Shown here: positions 42,576-51,525 of the stretch, one piece after another
Layout: each line of letters opens with the position of its first letter
How positions within the stretch are numbered: the stretch's first letter is position 1
Source of the DNA: Couchioplanes caeruleus
GTDB taxonomy: Bacteria > Actinomycetota > Actinomycetes > Mycobacteriales > Micromonosporaceae
Length of the DNA stretch: 64,000 nt
Direction of reading: 5' to 3'
Assembly (NCBI RefSeq): GCF_023499255.1
Contig: NZ_CP092183.1
Span: 5,204,501 to 5,268,500, forward strand
Notes under the pieces: model-generated
Databases searched by the model: none
What the model was told of the DNA's origin: nothing
What the model saw: the letters and a program-made list of their open reading frames with translations, nothing else
Translations under genes and position numbers: made by a program

Positions 42576-43231
42576 CCGCCGATCTCCTCCGGCGTCCGAA
42601 GGTTGTACGGGTGGCCGCTCTGCTTGGCGACCCGCTGGCTCTCCACGCTCTGCGCGCTGGTGCTCGTGCCGTCGCTGACCGCGAGGTAGCTGCCGGAGGG
42701 CATCGCGGCGAGCAGGCGCCGGACGATCGACCGGGCCTCGGCGTAGTCGGCGACGTTGCCCAGGATGCCGATCATCGTCAGCGCCACCGGCCGGGTGAAG
42801 TCGAGGGTGCGGGCGGCCTCGGTCAGGATCCGCCCGGGGTCCTCGACGTGGGAGTCGATGTACGCGGTCCGCCCCTCGGGCGAGCTCGTCAGCAGCGCGC
42901 GGGCGTGGGCCAGCACGAGCGGGTCGTTGTCGGCGTAGACGATCCGTGACTCCGGGGCCACCCGCTGGGCGACCTCGTGGGTGTTGTCGGCCGTCGGCAG
43001 GCCGGTGCCGATGTCGAGGAACTGCCGGATGCCCACCTCACCGGCCAGGTGCGTGACCGCCTGGATGAGGAACCTGCGCTGCGACCGGGCGACCGCCACG
43101 ATCCCCGGGTTCGCGGAGCGCAGCGCGTCACCCAGCTCGCGGTCGACGGCGAAGTTGTCCTTGCCGTCCAGGAGGTAGTTCCACACCCGCGCGCTGCTCG
43201 GCCGGGTGATGTCGATGTCGGGGTCGGTCAT
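42455..43231 (-). CDS. SAM-dependent methyltransferase (PF04672 type)
   Basis: 258 residues. The opening DITRPSSARVWNYLLDGKDN and the SAM-binding strand IRQFLDIGTGLPTADNTHEV are diagnostic of the PF04672 group, abundant in actinomycetes and of unknown substrate. RIVYADNDPLVLAHARALL is the second SAM-site strand. Its 3' end overlaps the convergent S41 peptidase gene by 121 bp. These proteins have been proposed to act in secondary metabolism or regulation, but evidence is thin. Confidence 0.92.
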   Translation of the reverse strand: MTDPDIDITRPSSARVWNYLLDGKDNFAVDRELGDALRSANPGIVAVARSQRRFLIQAVTHLAGEVGIRQFLDIGTGLPTADNTHEVAQRVAPESRIVYADNDPLVLAHARALLTSSPEGRTAYIDSHVEDPGRILTEAARTLDFTRPVALTMIGILGNVADYAEARSIVRRLLAAMPSGSYLAVSDGTSTSAQSVESQRVAKQSGHPYNLRTPEEIGGYFEGLELLEPGVVSTPLWRPQPGTDPQPLDVYCAVGRKP

Positions 43232-43332
43232 CGAGTCCCCTTCGCGGGAGGCGGCGGTCAGACAGCGATCCTAGCCAATGCGACGCGCCCGCAGGGACCG
43301 CCGGCGATCCAATCTGGACAGCCGGGTCCGGG

Positions 43333-44004
43333 TCACGGCAGCGGTCCGGCAGATGACACCGGGTCTTGGTCGGGGACGGCGGGCTCCGGACGCCCGGCCG
43401 GGGACGACGTGGCGGGGACGTCCGGCATCGGCCGCCACGCGCTGACCCCGATGCGGCCGGTGCTGCCCAGGTCGAGGCCGCCGGGCGGGCGGACGGTCTG
43501 CGCCGGGCCGCCGGCCCGCGGCGCGATCTCGAGCGACGCCACGGTCACCGGCGGATGCCGGATGTCGTCGTAGGTGTTGCGCCACGCCACCCCCGCACCG
43601 GCGCGCCGGCCCGGCTCCAGCAGCATCGGCTCCGGCGGGCCGTCCCACGGCAGCGCCGAGCCGACGATCTCCTCGACCCCGTGCAGGACCCGCACCCGCA
43701 GGGCCGTCCGGTCCCCGGCGAACGACCGTACGCCGGGGTAGCCGTCGAGGCGGTAGGCCCGCGTGCCGCAGTTGACCAGCGTGATGCCGAGCACCCGCAG
43801 CCCCATCGCGGCGTCCCCCTCGCCCACCTCGAGCCGTACGCCGCCGGGCGGGCAGGTGACAGCGGTCGTCGAGGGGGACGGCGCCGGCTCCGACGGGGAG
43901 ACGGGCAGCCCGGAGCCGGACGGCGGCGCCGGCCGGGCACAGCCGGCGAGCAGCGCCGCGAGGGCGACCGGCACGGCGAGGTTGCGCATCCGGGATCCCG
44001 TCAC
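43333..44004 (-). CDS. DUF4232-type lipoprotein
   Basis: 223 residues from GTG 44002-44004 (AGGAT upstream; ATG 43989 is an alternative). The lipobox is LALLAGC-like (LAALLAGC), followed by a Pro/Ser spacer and one beta-sandwich: MGLRVLGITLVNCGTRAYRL, then DGYPGV, matching the DUF4232 consensus (NxGxxxCxLxGYPxV), with Cys residues likely disulfide-linked. The C-terminus is Pro/Ser-rich. Surface protein of unknown function. Confidence 0.85.
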   Translation of the reverse strand: MTGSRMRNLAVPVALAALLAGCARPAPPSGSGLPVSPSEPAPSPSTTAVTCPPGGVRLEVGEGDAAMGLRVLGITLVNCGTRAYRLDGYPGVRSFAGDRTALRVRVLHGVEEIVGSALPWDGPPEPMLLEPGRRAGAGVAWRNTYDDIRHPPVTVASLEIAPRAGGPAQTVRPPGGLDLGSTGRIGVSAWRPMPDVPATSSPAGRPEPAVPDQDPVSSAGPLP

Positions 44005-44102
44005 GCGACCATCCTGCCCGGCCGGCACAAACGCCCGGGCCGCCTGGCCGGCTGTCCGGCTCTGTTGTGTGCGGCCCCTAAGCTCGCGGTGTCGGCGGAG
44101 GG

Positions 44103-44321
44103 ATGCGAATGGGACTGTCAGGCCGGACCTGTCCGGATTGCGGTCGGCGCGTGCGGGAGCCGTTCAAGCGGACCGTCACCGGGCGGGAGGTCTGCCCCGA
44201 GTGCGCCGACGCCCTGTTCATGGGATCGGCCACGGGCGCGATCACCGGGAACGTGGGGTCCGGCTTCGGGGTCTGGGCGATGCTCATGCGCAGGATCCGG
44301 CGTACCCGGCGGCGTACCTGA
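44103..44321 (+). CDS. Small zinc-ribbon protein
   Basis: 72 residues from ATG 44103 (a second in-frame ATG is at 44109). Two CxxC pairs (CPDCGRR and CPECAD) 19 residues apart form a single zinc ribbon, followed by a glycine-rich hydrophobic stretch and a basic tail (MRRIRRTRRRT). The tail might bind nucleic acid or membrane surface. No named family recognised. Confidence 0.68.
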   Translation: MRMGLSGRTCPDCGRRVREPFKRTVTGREVCPECADALFMGSATGAITGNVGSGFGVWAMLMRRIRRTRRRT

Positions 44322-44331
44322 TCGGAGAAGG

Positions 44332-45447
44332 TCAGCTGAAGAGGGCGAACCGATAGCGCCCCGCCCCGCCGATCGACGTGAACGCCCCGCCCGCCCCGAC
44401 CCGCCGGTGACCCGCGTCGGCCGTGACGACCTGGACCCCGTACGTGCCGTTGGCCCGGGGGTTCCATGCGGTCAGCCGGCCCGCGCTGTCGAGCGCGGCC
44501 AGCTTGACCCGCGGCTGGTAGCCGGCCGGGCAGCCGAGCTGGCGGATGGTGCTGGTGGTGCGGCAGGCCCGGTCGAAGTGGCCGCCGACGTACGTGGTGC
44601 CGCCCAGCACCGCCAGGTTGTGCACGTCGCCGTCGAAGAGGTGGGTCCAGCGGATCGCGCCGGACGGGGTGTAGCCGACGGCCCGCCCGCCCGGCCCTCC
44701 GGTGCCGGTGGAGATGCCGGTGGGTGACACCGCGATGTCCATGACGAGGTGGGGCGCGGCCGGGCGGAAGGCGGTGACCAGCCCGCCGGTCGCGGGGGTG
44801 ACCGCGGCCAGCCGGGCGCGGGAGGCGCCGTTGACGTGGGTGAACTCGCCTCCGGCGTAGAGCCGGGTACGGGTCACGGCGAGCGCCCGCACCCGCCCGT
44901 CGGTGCCGGGGCGGAAGGTCCGGTCCAGCCCGCCGGAGGCGTGCGAGAACGCGGCCAGGTTGCGCCGGACCGTGCCGTCCACGCGGGAGAACGCCCCACC
45001 CACGTAGACGCGGCCGTTGCCGACGGCAAGGGTGGAGACCGTGCCCGACACCGTGTGGGAGAAGCGGTCGAGCCTGCCGGTGACCGCGTCGATGCGGGCC
45101 ACCGAGTCGCGGCGGGCGCCGGCGACGGTGTCGAAGTCGCCGGCGGCGTACACGGCCGGGCGGCCGGTCACCGTGACCGCGAGCGAGCGGACGGTGCCGT
45201 TCGCGGCGGGGTTCCAGGGCAGGACCGCACCGGTACGCGCGCTGAAGGCCGCCAGCCGCTTGCGGGTGTAGGTGTGGCCCCGGAACGTCACCTCCGTGAA
45301 GGATCCTCCGACGTAGACGGTGTCGCTGCGGAACGCCAGCGCCCACACGGTCGAGTTGAACGCGGGCGTGGCCGCGACGGCCGCCCGGGCCGGGACGCCG
45401 GGGGCGAGGGTGCAGATCAGGGCCACGAGGGCGGTCAGCGTACGCAC
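44332..45447 (-). CDS. Secreted delta-60-type beta-propeller protein
   Basis: 371 residues. Signal peptide to about Ala22 (LVALICTLAPGVPARA). The rest is a series of about 45-60-residue repeats with the pattern YVGGSFTxV / RLAAFSxxTG / WNPxxNGTVRSLAV, as in the DUF5122/delta-60 propeller group. It begins 7 bp after the ABC ATPase stop and is probably cotranscribed, though no functional link is obvious. Binding or structural role unknown. Confidence 0.83.
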   Translation of the reverse strand: MRTLTALVALICTLAPGVPARAAVAATPAFNSTVWALAFRSDTVYVGGSFTEVTFRGHTYTRKRLAAFSARTGAVLPWNPAANGTVRSLAVTVTGRPAVYAAGDFDTVAGARRDSVARIDAVTGRLDRFSHTVSGTVSTLAVGNGRVYVGGAFSRVDGTVRRNLAAFSHASGGLDRTFRPGTDGRVRALAVTRTRLYAGGEFTHVNGASRARLAAVTPATGGLVTAFRPAAPHLVMDIAVSPTGISTGTGGPGGRAVGYTPSGAIRWTHLFDGDVHNLAVLGGTTYVGGHFDRACRTTSTIRQLGCPAGYQPRVKLAALDSAGRLTAWNPRANGTYGVQVVTADAGHRRVGAGGAFTSIGGAGRYRFALFS

Positions 45448-45454
45448 ATGGTGA

Positions 45455-46255
45455 TCAACTGCCCAGGGGCGCCGGAGGTTGCGCGGCGGCCCGGCCCTTC
45501 GCGGCCTGGATCTGCTCGTAGACGCGGGTGCGCTGGGCCGTGAACCGCGGGTCGGCGCGGGTGTGCAGCTGGTCGCGGGCGGCCGGCAGGTCCACGGTCA
45601 GCTGATCCTGCACGACGGTCGGCGAGGCCGAGAGCATGATGACGCGCTGGCCCAGGTACACCGCCTCGTCGATGTCGTGGGTGACGAACAGGATGGTCAC
45701 GCCGAGCCGTTGCCACAGCTCGCGGACCAGGTCCTCGAGGTCGGCGCGGGTCTGTGCGTCCACGGCGGCGAACGGCTCGTCCATGAGCAGGATCGACGGC
45801 TCGTACGCCACCGCCCGGGCGATCGCCACGCGCTGCTGCATGCCACCGGACAGCTGCCACGGGTACGCGGTCTGCGTACCGTCGAGGCCGACCGCGGCCA
45901 GGGCGTCCGCGACCAGCGTGGCCCGCCGGGTCTTGGGGATCTTCTTCTGCTTGAGGGGCAGCTCGACGTTGTCGCGCACCGTCATCCACGGGAAGAGACT
46001 GCGGCCGTACTCCTGGAAGACGACCGCCATGCCCGGCGGCGGCCCGGCGACCTCGCGCCCGTCGACGCGCACCGCGCCGCCGGTGGGGTCGAGCAGGCCG
46101 GCGATGCAGCGCAGCAGCGTGGTCTTGCCGCAGCCGGACGGGCCGACGAGGCACACCAGCTCGCCGGCCTCGACCGTGAACGTCAGGTCGCGCAGCGCCT
46201 CCACCTCGCGCCGCTCCGACCGGTAGACCTTGCGCAGGCCCTGGACCTCCAGCAT
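45455..46255 (-). CDS. NitT/TauT-type ABC transporter ATP-binding protein
   Basis: 266 residues from ATG 46253-46255. Walker A GPSGCGKTT, Q-loop FQEYGRSLFPW, signature LSGGMQQRVAIARA, Walker B SILLMDEPFAAVD and H-loop FVTHDIDEAV are all intact. The Q-loop/signature sequence is that of nitrate/sulfonate/taurine importers. Fourth gene of an operon after the binding protein and two permeases. Confidence 0.95.
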   Translation of the reverse strand: MLEVQGLRKVYRSERREVEALRDLTFTVEAGELVCLVGPSGCGKTTLLRCIAGLLDPTGGAVRVDGREVAGPPPGMAVVFQEYGRSLFPWMTVRDNVELPLKQKKIPKTRRATLVADALAAVGLDGTQTAYPWQLSGGMQQRVAIARAVAYEPSILLMDEPFAAVDAQTRADLEDLVRELWQRLGVTILFVTHDIDEAVYLGQRVIMLSASPTVVQDQLTVDLPAARDQLHTRADPRFTAQRTRVYEQIQAAKGRAAAQPPAPLGS

Positions 46256-46268
46256 GGTTGTCGTCCTC

Positions 46269-47030
46269 TCAGGAGCGGCTGGCGTCGCGCAGGCCGTGGT
46301 ACCAGGCGAGCAGGTGACGTTCGGCGAGGCGGAACAGCTCGGACAGCGCGAAGCCGAGCAGGCCGAGCAGGATGATGCCGCTCCACATCTCGGGGATCGC
46401 GAAGCTGCGCTGGAACTGCACAATCGTGAAGCCGAGGCCGTTGCTCGCGGCGAACATCTCGCTGATCACCATGAGGATGATCGCGAGGGACAGCGCCTGG
46501 CGCAGGCCGGCGACGATCTGCGGGGACGCGGCGGGCAGGAGCAGGTGGCGCACCCGGGCGGCGCCGGTGATGCCGTACGCCCGGGAGGTGTCGCTGAGCA
46601 CGCCGTCGACCGCGCGCACCCCCTCGACGGTGTTGAGCAGGACCGGCCACACGCAACCGGAGACGATGACGATGACCTTCATGCCGTCGCCGATGCCGGC
46701 GAAGAGCATGATCACGGGTACGAGCACCGGCGGCGGGACGGCCCGGAAGAACTCGAGCACCGGCTCCGCGGCGGCGCGCAACCGGCGGTTCGCCCCGATG
46801 GCCACGCCCAGGGCGACGCCGAGCACGGATGCCAGCGCGTAGCCGGCGGCGAGGCGCCCGAGGCTGGGCAGGACGTCGGCGCGCAGGCGTTGCGGCGTCC
46901 ACGTGTCGGCGAACGCGGCCAGGATCGTGCGCAGCGGCGGCGCGTAGAAGTTCTCGCTGCCCAGGCTCGCGGCGTACCAGACCGCGACGAGCAGGACCGG
47001 CAGCGCCAGCAGGCGCAGGGCACGCCTCAC
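46269..47030 (-). CDS. NitT/TauT-type ABC transporter permease (second)
   Basis: 253 residues; the start ATG overlaps the stop of the first permease by 4 bp. Six helices, beginning LLALPVLLVAVWYAASLGSE; the EAA loop is VLSDTSRAYGITGAARVRHL. It pairs with the permease at 47027 and the ATPase at 45455. Confidence 0.93.
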   Translation of the reverse strand: MRRALRLLALPVLLVAVWYAASLGSENFYAPPLRTILAAFADTWTPQRLRADVLPSLGRLAAGYALASVLGVALGVAIGANRRLRAAAEPVLEFFRAVPPPVLVPVIMLFAGIGDGMKVIVIVSGCVWPVLLNTVEGVRAVDGVLSDTSRAYGITGAARVRHLLLPAASPQIVAGLRQALSLAIILMVISEMFAASNGLGFTIVQFQRSFAIPEMWSGIILLGLLGFALSELFRLAERHLLAWYHGLRDASRS

Positions 47031-47779
47031 CGGGCCGGCTCCGCCCGGACGGACTGGTGCCAGGACAGGAACCGGCGCTCGGCGTAGCGCGCGCCGACGT
47101 TGATGGCGACGCCGAGCAGGCCGGTGACCACGATGAGGGCGTACATCGTGGGCAGGGCGCCGGAGCTCTGCGCGACGGCGATCACCGACCCGAGGCCGGG
47201 GGCACCGATCACCAGCTCGGCGGTGACCGCGAGGACCAGCGCGACCGCGGCGGCGAGGCGGATGCCGGTGAAGACGTACGGCAGCGCGGTGGGCCAGAGC
47301 ACGTGGCGCAGCCGGGCCCAGGGGCTGAGGCGGAAGCTGCGCGCGGTCTCGTCGGCGACCGGGTCGACGTCGGCCACCCCGTACAGGACCTGCACCAGCA
47401 CCTGCCAGAAGGCCGCGTACACGACGAGCAGAAGGGTGGAGCCGAGGTCCGTGCCGTACAGCAGGACGGCGAGCGGGATGAGCGCGACCGACGGGATGGG
47501 CCGCAGGAACTCCACGGTGGAGGCCGTCCAGGCGCGCAGCGTCGGCACCGCGCCGATGAGCACGCCCACGGCGACCCCGGCGCCGACGGCGATCGCGAGG
47601 CCGAGCGCCCAGGCGGTCAGCGTGTCGCCGACCGCGGTCCAGAACGCGGCGGTGCCGGCCTCGTCGGCGAGCGCGGCCAGGATCCGGCTGGCCGGGGGCA
47701 GGTCGGCGACCAGGCCCAGCCGGGGCAGCGCCTCGGCGAGCAGGAGCAGCCCGGCCAGGCCGGAGAGCCGCAGGATCAC
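47027..47779 (-). CDS. NitT/TauT-type ABC transporter permease (first)
   Basis: 250 residues; ATG overlaps the binding-protein stop by 4 bp. Six helices, starting LSGLAGLLLLAEALPRLGLV; the EAA loop is ADETARSFRLSPWARLRHVL. SsuC/TauC-like. Two distinct permeases form a heterodimeric channel, a variation seen in several actinobacterial importers of this class. Confidence 0.93.
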   Translation of the reverse strand: MILRLSGLAGLLLLAEALPRLGLVADLPPASRILAALADEAGTAAFWTAVGDTLTAWALGLAIAVGAGVAVGVLIGAVPTLRAWTASTVEFLRPIPSVALIPLAVLLYGTDLGSTLLLVVYAAFWQVLVQVLYGVADVDPVADETARSFRLSPWARLRHVLWPTALPYVFTGIRLAAAVALVLAVTAELVIGAPGLGSVIAVAQSSGALPTMYALIVVTGLLGVAINVGARYAERRFLSWHQSVRAEPAR

Positions 47780-48732
47780 GGCAGGATCTTCGTCAGGTCG
47801 GGCGTCGCGCCGGCGAAGATCCCGTCCTGCTCACCGAGCTTCGCGAGCGTCTCGACCGACACCTTGTTGATCGCCGTCGGCCACTTCGGCAGGGTCAGCG
47901 CGGCGCGGGCCTTCGGATCGATCTTCGTGTACGAGCCCAGCACCGCGCGCACCTCGTCGGGGTGGGCGTCGGCGTAGCTCAGCGACTCGTTCATCGCGTC
48001 GGTGAAACGCTTGACGAGGTCGGCGTCGTCCGCGATGAGCTTCGTGGAGGCGAAGTAGGCGGCCACCGTCAGGTCGGGCGCCGCGTCGACGTAGTTCCAC
48101 GCCACGACGCGGCCGCCGGCGGCGGTGACGGCCGACAGCGACGGCTCGACCACCCACGCGGCGTCGACCTGTCCGGCCTGCAGCGCGGCGGGCATGTTCG
48201 CGAACGGCATCTCCACGAACGTGATGCCGGCCGGGTCGCCGCCGGCCTTGCGGACCGATTCGCGCACGGTGGTGTCGCCGATGTTCTTGAGCGTGTTGAC
48301 GGCGATCTTCTTGCCGGCCAGGTCGGCGGCCTTGGTGATCGGGCTGTCCCTGCGGACGGTGACGCCGCCGAAGTCCTTGCCGGCCTGCCCGGTGGAGGCG
48401 ACACCGTTGGCCACGACCTTGATCGGCACGTTCCTGGTCTGCGCGACGAGCAGCGACGTGATGTTGCTGAAGCCGAACTGGAACTGGCCGCTCACCACGC
48501 CGGGCACGATCGCGGCGCCGCCCTGGCCGCTCTCCATGGTCAGCTCGATCCTGCGGGACGCGAAGAAGCCCTTCTGCTGCCCGAGGTAGATGGGCGCCAC
48601 GTCGACGATCGGGATGACGCCGACCTTGACCTTGTCCGCTCCCCCGCTGCCCGCGCCCGGGTCATCGGAGCCGCAGCCGGCCCCGGCCGCGGCGAGGGTG
48701 AGCACTGCCAGCCCCGCGATCAACCGGCGCAT
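47776..48732 (-). CDS. NitT/TauT-type solute-binding lipoprotein
   Basis: 318 residues from ATG 48730-48732, with AGGAGG 6 bp upstream. Lipobox AAAGAGC then a Gly/Ser linker. The binding fold starts VKVGVIPIVDVAPIYLGQQK, as in SsuA/TauA/NMT1 proteins, with FQFGFSNITSLLVAQTRNVP and PITKAADLAGKKIAVNTLKN. It is divergent from pobA, with a shared 95-bp control region. The transported compound may be an aromatic acid feeding the pob/pca pathway; a sulfonate or nitrile substrate cannot be excluded. Confidence 0.92.
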   Translation of the reverse strand: MRRLIAGLAVLTLAAAGAGCGSDDPGAGSGGADKVKVGVIPIVDVAPIYLGQQKGFFASRRIELTMESGQGGAAIVPGVVSGQFQFGFSNITSLLVAQTRNVPIKVVANGVASTGQAGKDFGGVTVRRDSPITKAADLAGKKIAVNTLKNIGDTTVRESVRKAGGDPAGITFVEMPFANMPAALQAGQVDAAWVVEPSLSAVTAAGGRVVAWNYVDAAPDLTVAAYFASTKLIADDADLVKRFTDAMNESLSYADAHPDEVRAVLGSYTKIDPKARAALTLPKWPTAINKVSVETLAKLGEQDGIFAGATPDLTKILP

Positions 48733-48753
48733 GTGCGGCCTCCTCTTGTCCGT

Positions 48754-48787
48754 GTGCGCTCTCCGCACGTAAGTTCTCATGGAGAAC
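48754..48787. promoter_or_regulatory. Inverted repeats in the divergent ABC importer / pobA control region
   Basis: GTTCTC-ATG-GAGAAC (48773-48787) is a perfect 6-bp-arm repeat of the 15-bp size bound by IclR-family dimers. GTGCG-CTCTC-CGCAC (48754-48768) lies beside it. Both are between the two start codons, where the IclR-type regulator at the operon's end would be expected to act. Confidence 0.6.
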
Positions 48788-48827
48788 GGCCGGCGTCAAT
48801 CACGGGCGTCGATGGGAGGGGTGGCTC

Positions 48828-49970
48828 ATGCGGACCCAGGTCGGCATCGTCGGCGCCGGACCGGCGGGCCTGGTCCTCGCCCGGTTGCTGCAGCGCGAGG
48901 GCATCGACTCGGTCGTCCTCGAGCGCCGCTCGCGGGTGTACGTGGAGGGCAGGGTCCGCGCCGGGGTGCTCGAGCACGACACCGCCGACCTGCTCGACGA
49001 ACTCGGCGTGGGCGCGCGGATGCGGCGGGAGGGCATGGTGCACCGCGGCATCGAGCTGCGCTTCGCCGGCGCGGGCCACCGCATCGGCCTCGAGGCGCTC
49101 ACCGGCCGGACCATCACCGTGTACGGCCAGCAGGAGGTGGTCAAGGACCTCATCGCCGCCCGGCTCGCCGACGGCCTGCCGCTGCACTTCGAGGCGGAAG
49201 TGACCGGCATCGACGCCACCACGGTCACGTACAAGCACGACGGGGTGGAACAGCGCCTGGAGTGCGACGTCGTGGCCGGCTGCGACGGCTCGCACGGGGT
49301 CACGGCCGACGCCCTGCCCGCGGGCACGGTACGGCGGCACGAGCGGGTGTACCCGTACGCGTGGCTCGGCATCCTGGCCCGCGCGCCGGCGGCCAACGAG
49401 GAGCTCGTGTACGCGTACCACGAGCGCGGTTTCGCCCTGCACAGCATGCGTACGCCCGACATCGTGCGGCTGTACCTGCAGGTGCCGCCCGGCACCGACC
49501 TCGCCGAGTGGCCGGACGAGCGGATCTGGGACGAGCTGCGCCGGCGCCTCGGGCTGCCGCTCGTCGCGGGCCCGGTGCTCGAGCGGGGCGTCACGCCGAT
49601 GCGCAGCGTGGTCGTCGAGCCGATGCGCCACGACCGGCTGTTCCTGGCCGGGGACGCGGCGCACATCGTCCCGCCGACCGGCGCCAAGGGGCTGAACCTG
49701 GCCGTCGCGGACGTCCGGGTGCTCGCCGGGGCGCTGACGGCGTTCTTCCGCGACGGGAACGAGAAGCTGATGGACGCGTATTCGGACACCTGCCTGCGGC
49801 GCGTCTGGCAGGTGCAGCGGTTCTCGAACTGGATGACCTCCATGCTGCACCGGCATCCCGGCGACGATCCGTTCGACCACGGGCTGCAGCTGGCGGAGCT
49901 CGTGTACGTCACCGGCTCCACCGCGGCCGCGACCACGCTCGCCGAGAACTACGTGGGGTTGCCACGGTGA
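48828..49970 (+). CDS. pobA: 4-hydroxybenzoate 3-monooxygenase
   Basis: 380 residues from ATG 48828 (GGGAGGGG upstream). FAD motifs: VGIVGAGPAGLVLARLLQRE, GCDGSHGVTADALPAG and FLAGDAAHIVPPTGAKGLNL. SRVYVEGRVRAGVLEHDTAD is the stretch that distinguishes PobA from other flavin monooxygenases, and PYAWLGILA forms part of the substrate pocket. It converts 4-hydroxybenzoate to protocatechuate with NAD(P)H and O2. First gene of a nine-gene operon; its TGA overlaps the pcaI GTG. Confidence 0.95.
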   Translation: MRTQVGIVGAGPAGLVLARLLQREGIDSVVLERRSRVYVEGRVRAGVLEHDTADLLDELGVGARMRREGMVHRGIELRFAGAGHRIGLEALTGRTITVYGQQEVVKDLIAARLADGLPLHFEAEVTGIDATTVTYKHDGVEQRLECDVVAGCDGSHGVTADALPAGTVRRHERVYPYAWLGILARAPAANEELVYAYHERGFALHSMRTPDIVRLYLQVPPGTDLAEWPDERIWDELRRRLGLPLVAGPVLERGVTPMRSVVVEPMRHDRLFLAGDAAHIVPPTGAKGLNLAVADVRVLAGALTAFFRDGNEKLMDAYSDTCLRRVWQVQRFSNWMTSMLHRHPGDDPFDHGLQLAELVYVTGSTAAATTLAENYVGLPR

Positions 49971-50761
49971 TCGTCACCCTCGCCGAGGCCGTCGCCGAGC
50001 TGGTCCACGACGGCGACACCGTGGCTCTCGAAGGCTTCACGCACCTCATCCCGGTCGCCGCCGGGCACGAGATCATCCGGCAGGGCCGGCGCGGCCTGAC
50101 CCTGGTGCGGATGACCCCCGACATCGTGTACGACCAGCTCATCGGCGCGGGCTGCGCGCGCAAGCTGGTGTTCTCCTGGGCCGGCAACCCGGGCGTCGGC
50201 TCGCTGCACCGCTTCCGCGACGCCGTCCAGCACGCGTGGCCCGGGCCGCTGGAGATCGAGGAGCACAGCCACGCGGGCATGGCCAACCGGTACGTGGCCG
50301 GCGCCTCCGGGCTGCCGTTCGCGGTGCTGCGCGGGTACACCGGCACCGACCTGCCCCGGCACACGGCGACGATCGCGCCGATCACCTGCCCGTTCACCGG
50401 CGAGACGCTGACCGCCGTACCGGCCCTGAACCCCGACGTCGGGATCGTGCACGCCCAGCGCGCCGACCGGCGGGGCAACGTGCAGTACTGGGGCATCACG
50501 GGCGTGCACAAGGAGGTCGTGCTGGCCTCGGCGCGCTCGCTGGTCACCGTCGAGGAGGTGGTCGACGAGCTGACCCCGGTACCCGGCGCGGTCGTGCTGC
50601 CGGCCTGGGCCGTCACGCGGGTCGCGCACGTGCCCGGCGGCTCGCATCCCTCGTACGCGATGGGTTTCAGCGACCGCGACAACGACTACTACCAGCGCTG
50701 GGACGCGATCAGCCGGGACCGCGCGGAGTTCGGCCGCTGGCTGGAAGGGCTCACCTCATGA
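49967..50761 (+). CDS. pcaI: 3-oxoadipate CoA-transferase subunit A
   Basis: 264 residues from GTG 49967, overlapping the pobA stop by 4 bp. LAEAVAELVHDGDTVALEGF, THLIPVAAGHEIIRQGRRGL and PFTGETLTAVPALNPDVGIV match the alpha subunit of family I CoA-transferases. With PcaJ it moves CoA from succinyl-CoA to 3-oxoadipate. Longer than some PcaI (about 230 residues) because of a C-terminal segment (GFSDRDNDYYQRWDAISRDR) typical of actinobacterial forms. Confidence 0.94.
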   Translation: MIVTLAEAVAELVHDGDTVALEGFTHLIPVAAGHEIIRQGRRGLTLVRMTPDIVYDQLIGAGCARKLVFSWAGNPGVGSLHRFRDAVQHAWPGPLEIEEHSHAGMANRYVAGASGLPFAVLRGYTGTDLPRHTATIAPITCPFTGETLTAVPALNPDVGIVHAQRADRRGNVQYWGITGVHKEVVLASARSLVTVEEVVDELTPVPGAVVLPAWAVTRVAHVPGGSHPSYAMGFSDRDNDYYQRWDAISRDRAEFGRWLEGLTS

Positions 50762-51525
50762 GCTGGACGGCGGACGAGATGATGACCGTCGCGGCGGCCC
50801 GGGCGCTGCGCGGCGGCACCCGCTGCTTCGTCGGGATCGGGCTGCCCAGCACCGCGGCGAACCTGGCCCGGCGTACGCACGCGCCGGACCTCGTGCTGGT
50901 CTACGAGTCCGGCACGATCGGCGCCAAGCCGGACCGGCTGCCGCTGTCCATCGGCGACGGGGTGCTGGCCGAGACCGCCGACGCGGTGGTCGGCGTGCCC
51001 GAGATGTTCAACTACTGGCTCCAGCCGGGCCGCATCGACGTCGGGTTCCTCGGCGCCGCCCAGCTCGACCGCTTCGGCAACATCAACACGACGGTGATCG
51101 GCGACGACTACGCCGACCCGCGGGTACGCCTGCCCGGCGCCGGCGGCGCGCCCGAGATCGCCGCGTCCTGCCGTGAGGTGATCGTCGTCGTCCGGCAGAG
51201 CCGGCGCACGTTCGTCGACCGCGTCGACTTCGTCACCTCCGTCGGGCACGGCTCGGGGCCGGGTGACCGCGCCCGCCTCGGCCTGCGCGGGGGCGGCCCG
51301 GCGCTGGTCATCACCGATCTGGGCGTGCTCGAGCCGGACCCGTGCGACCGTGAGCTGGTCCTGACCCACCTGCATCCCGGGGTCACCCCGGAACAGGCCG
51401 TCGCGGCGACCGGCTGGGCGTTGCGGCTGGCACCGGCCGTGAGCACCACCGAGGCGCCCCGCCCCGCCGAACTCGCGGCGCTGCGGGCCCTGACCGGCTC
51501 GGCCGAGGACAAGGAGACGACATGA
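50758..51525 (+). CDS. pcaJ: 3-oxoadipate CoA-transferase subunit B
   Basis: 255 residues from ATG 50758, in a 4-bp overlap with pcaI. The catalytic glutamate of the beta subunit is in VLVYESGTIGAKP. GVLAETADAVVGVPEMFNYW and RIDVGFLGAAQLDRFGNINT complete the family signature. Works as a heteromer with PcaI. Confidence 0.94.
   Translation: MSWTADEMMTVAAARALRGGTRCFVGIGLPSTAANLARRTHAPDLVLVYESGTIGAKPDRLPLSIGDGVLAETADAVVGVPEMFNYWLQPGRIDVGFLGAAQLDRFGNINTTVIGDDYADPRVRLPGAGGAPEIAASCREVIVVVRQSRRTFVDRVDFVTSVGHGSGPGDRARLGLRGGGPALVITDLGVLEPDPCDRELVLTHLHPGVTPEQAVAATGWALRLAPAVSTTEAPRPAELAALRALTGSAEDKETT

Noticed and set aside
48779..49966. A second long plus frame under pobA
   Set aside because: It is only the upstream extension of the pcaI frame; pobA motifs are in the other frame and pcaI starts at the GTG overlapping its stop.
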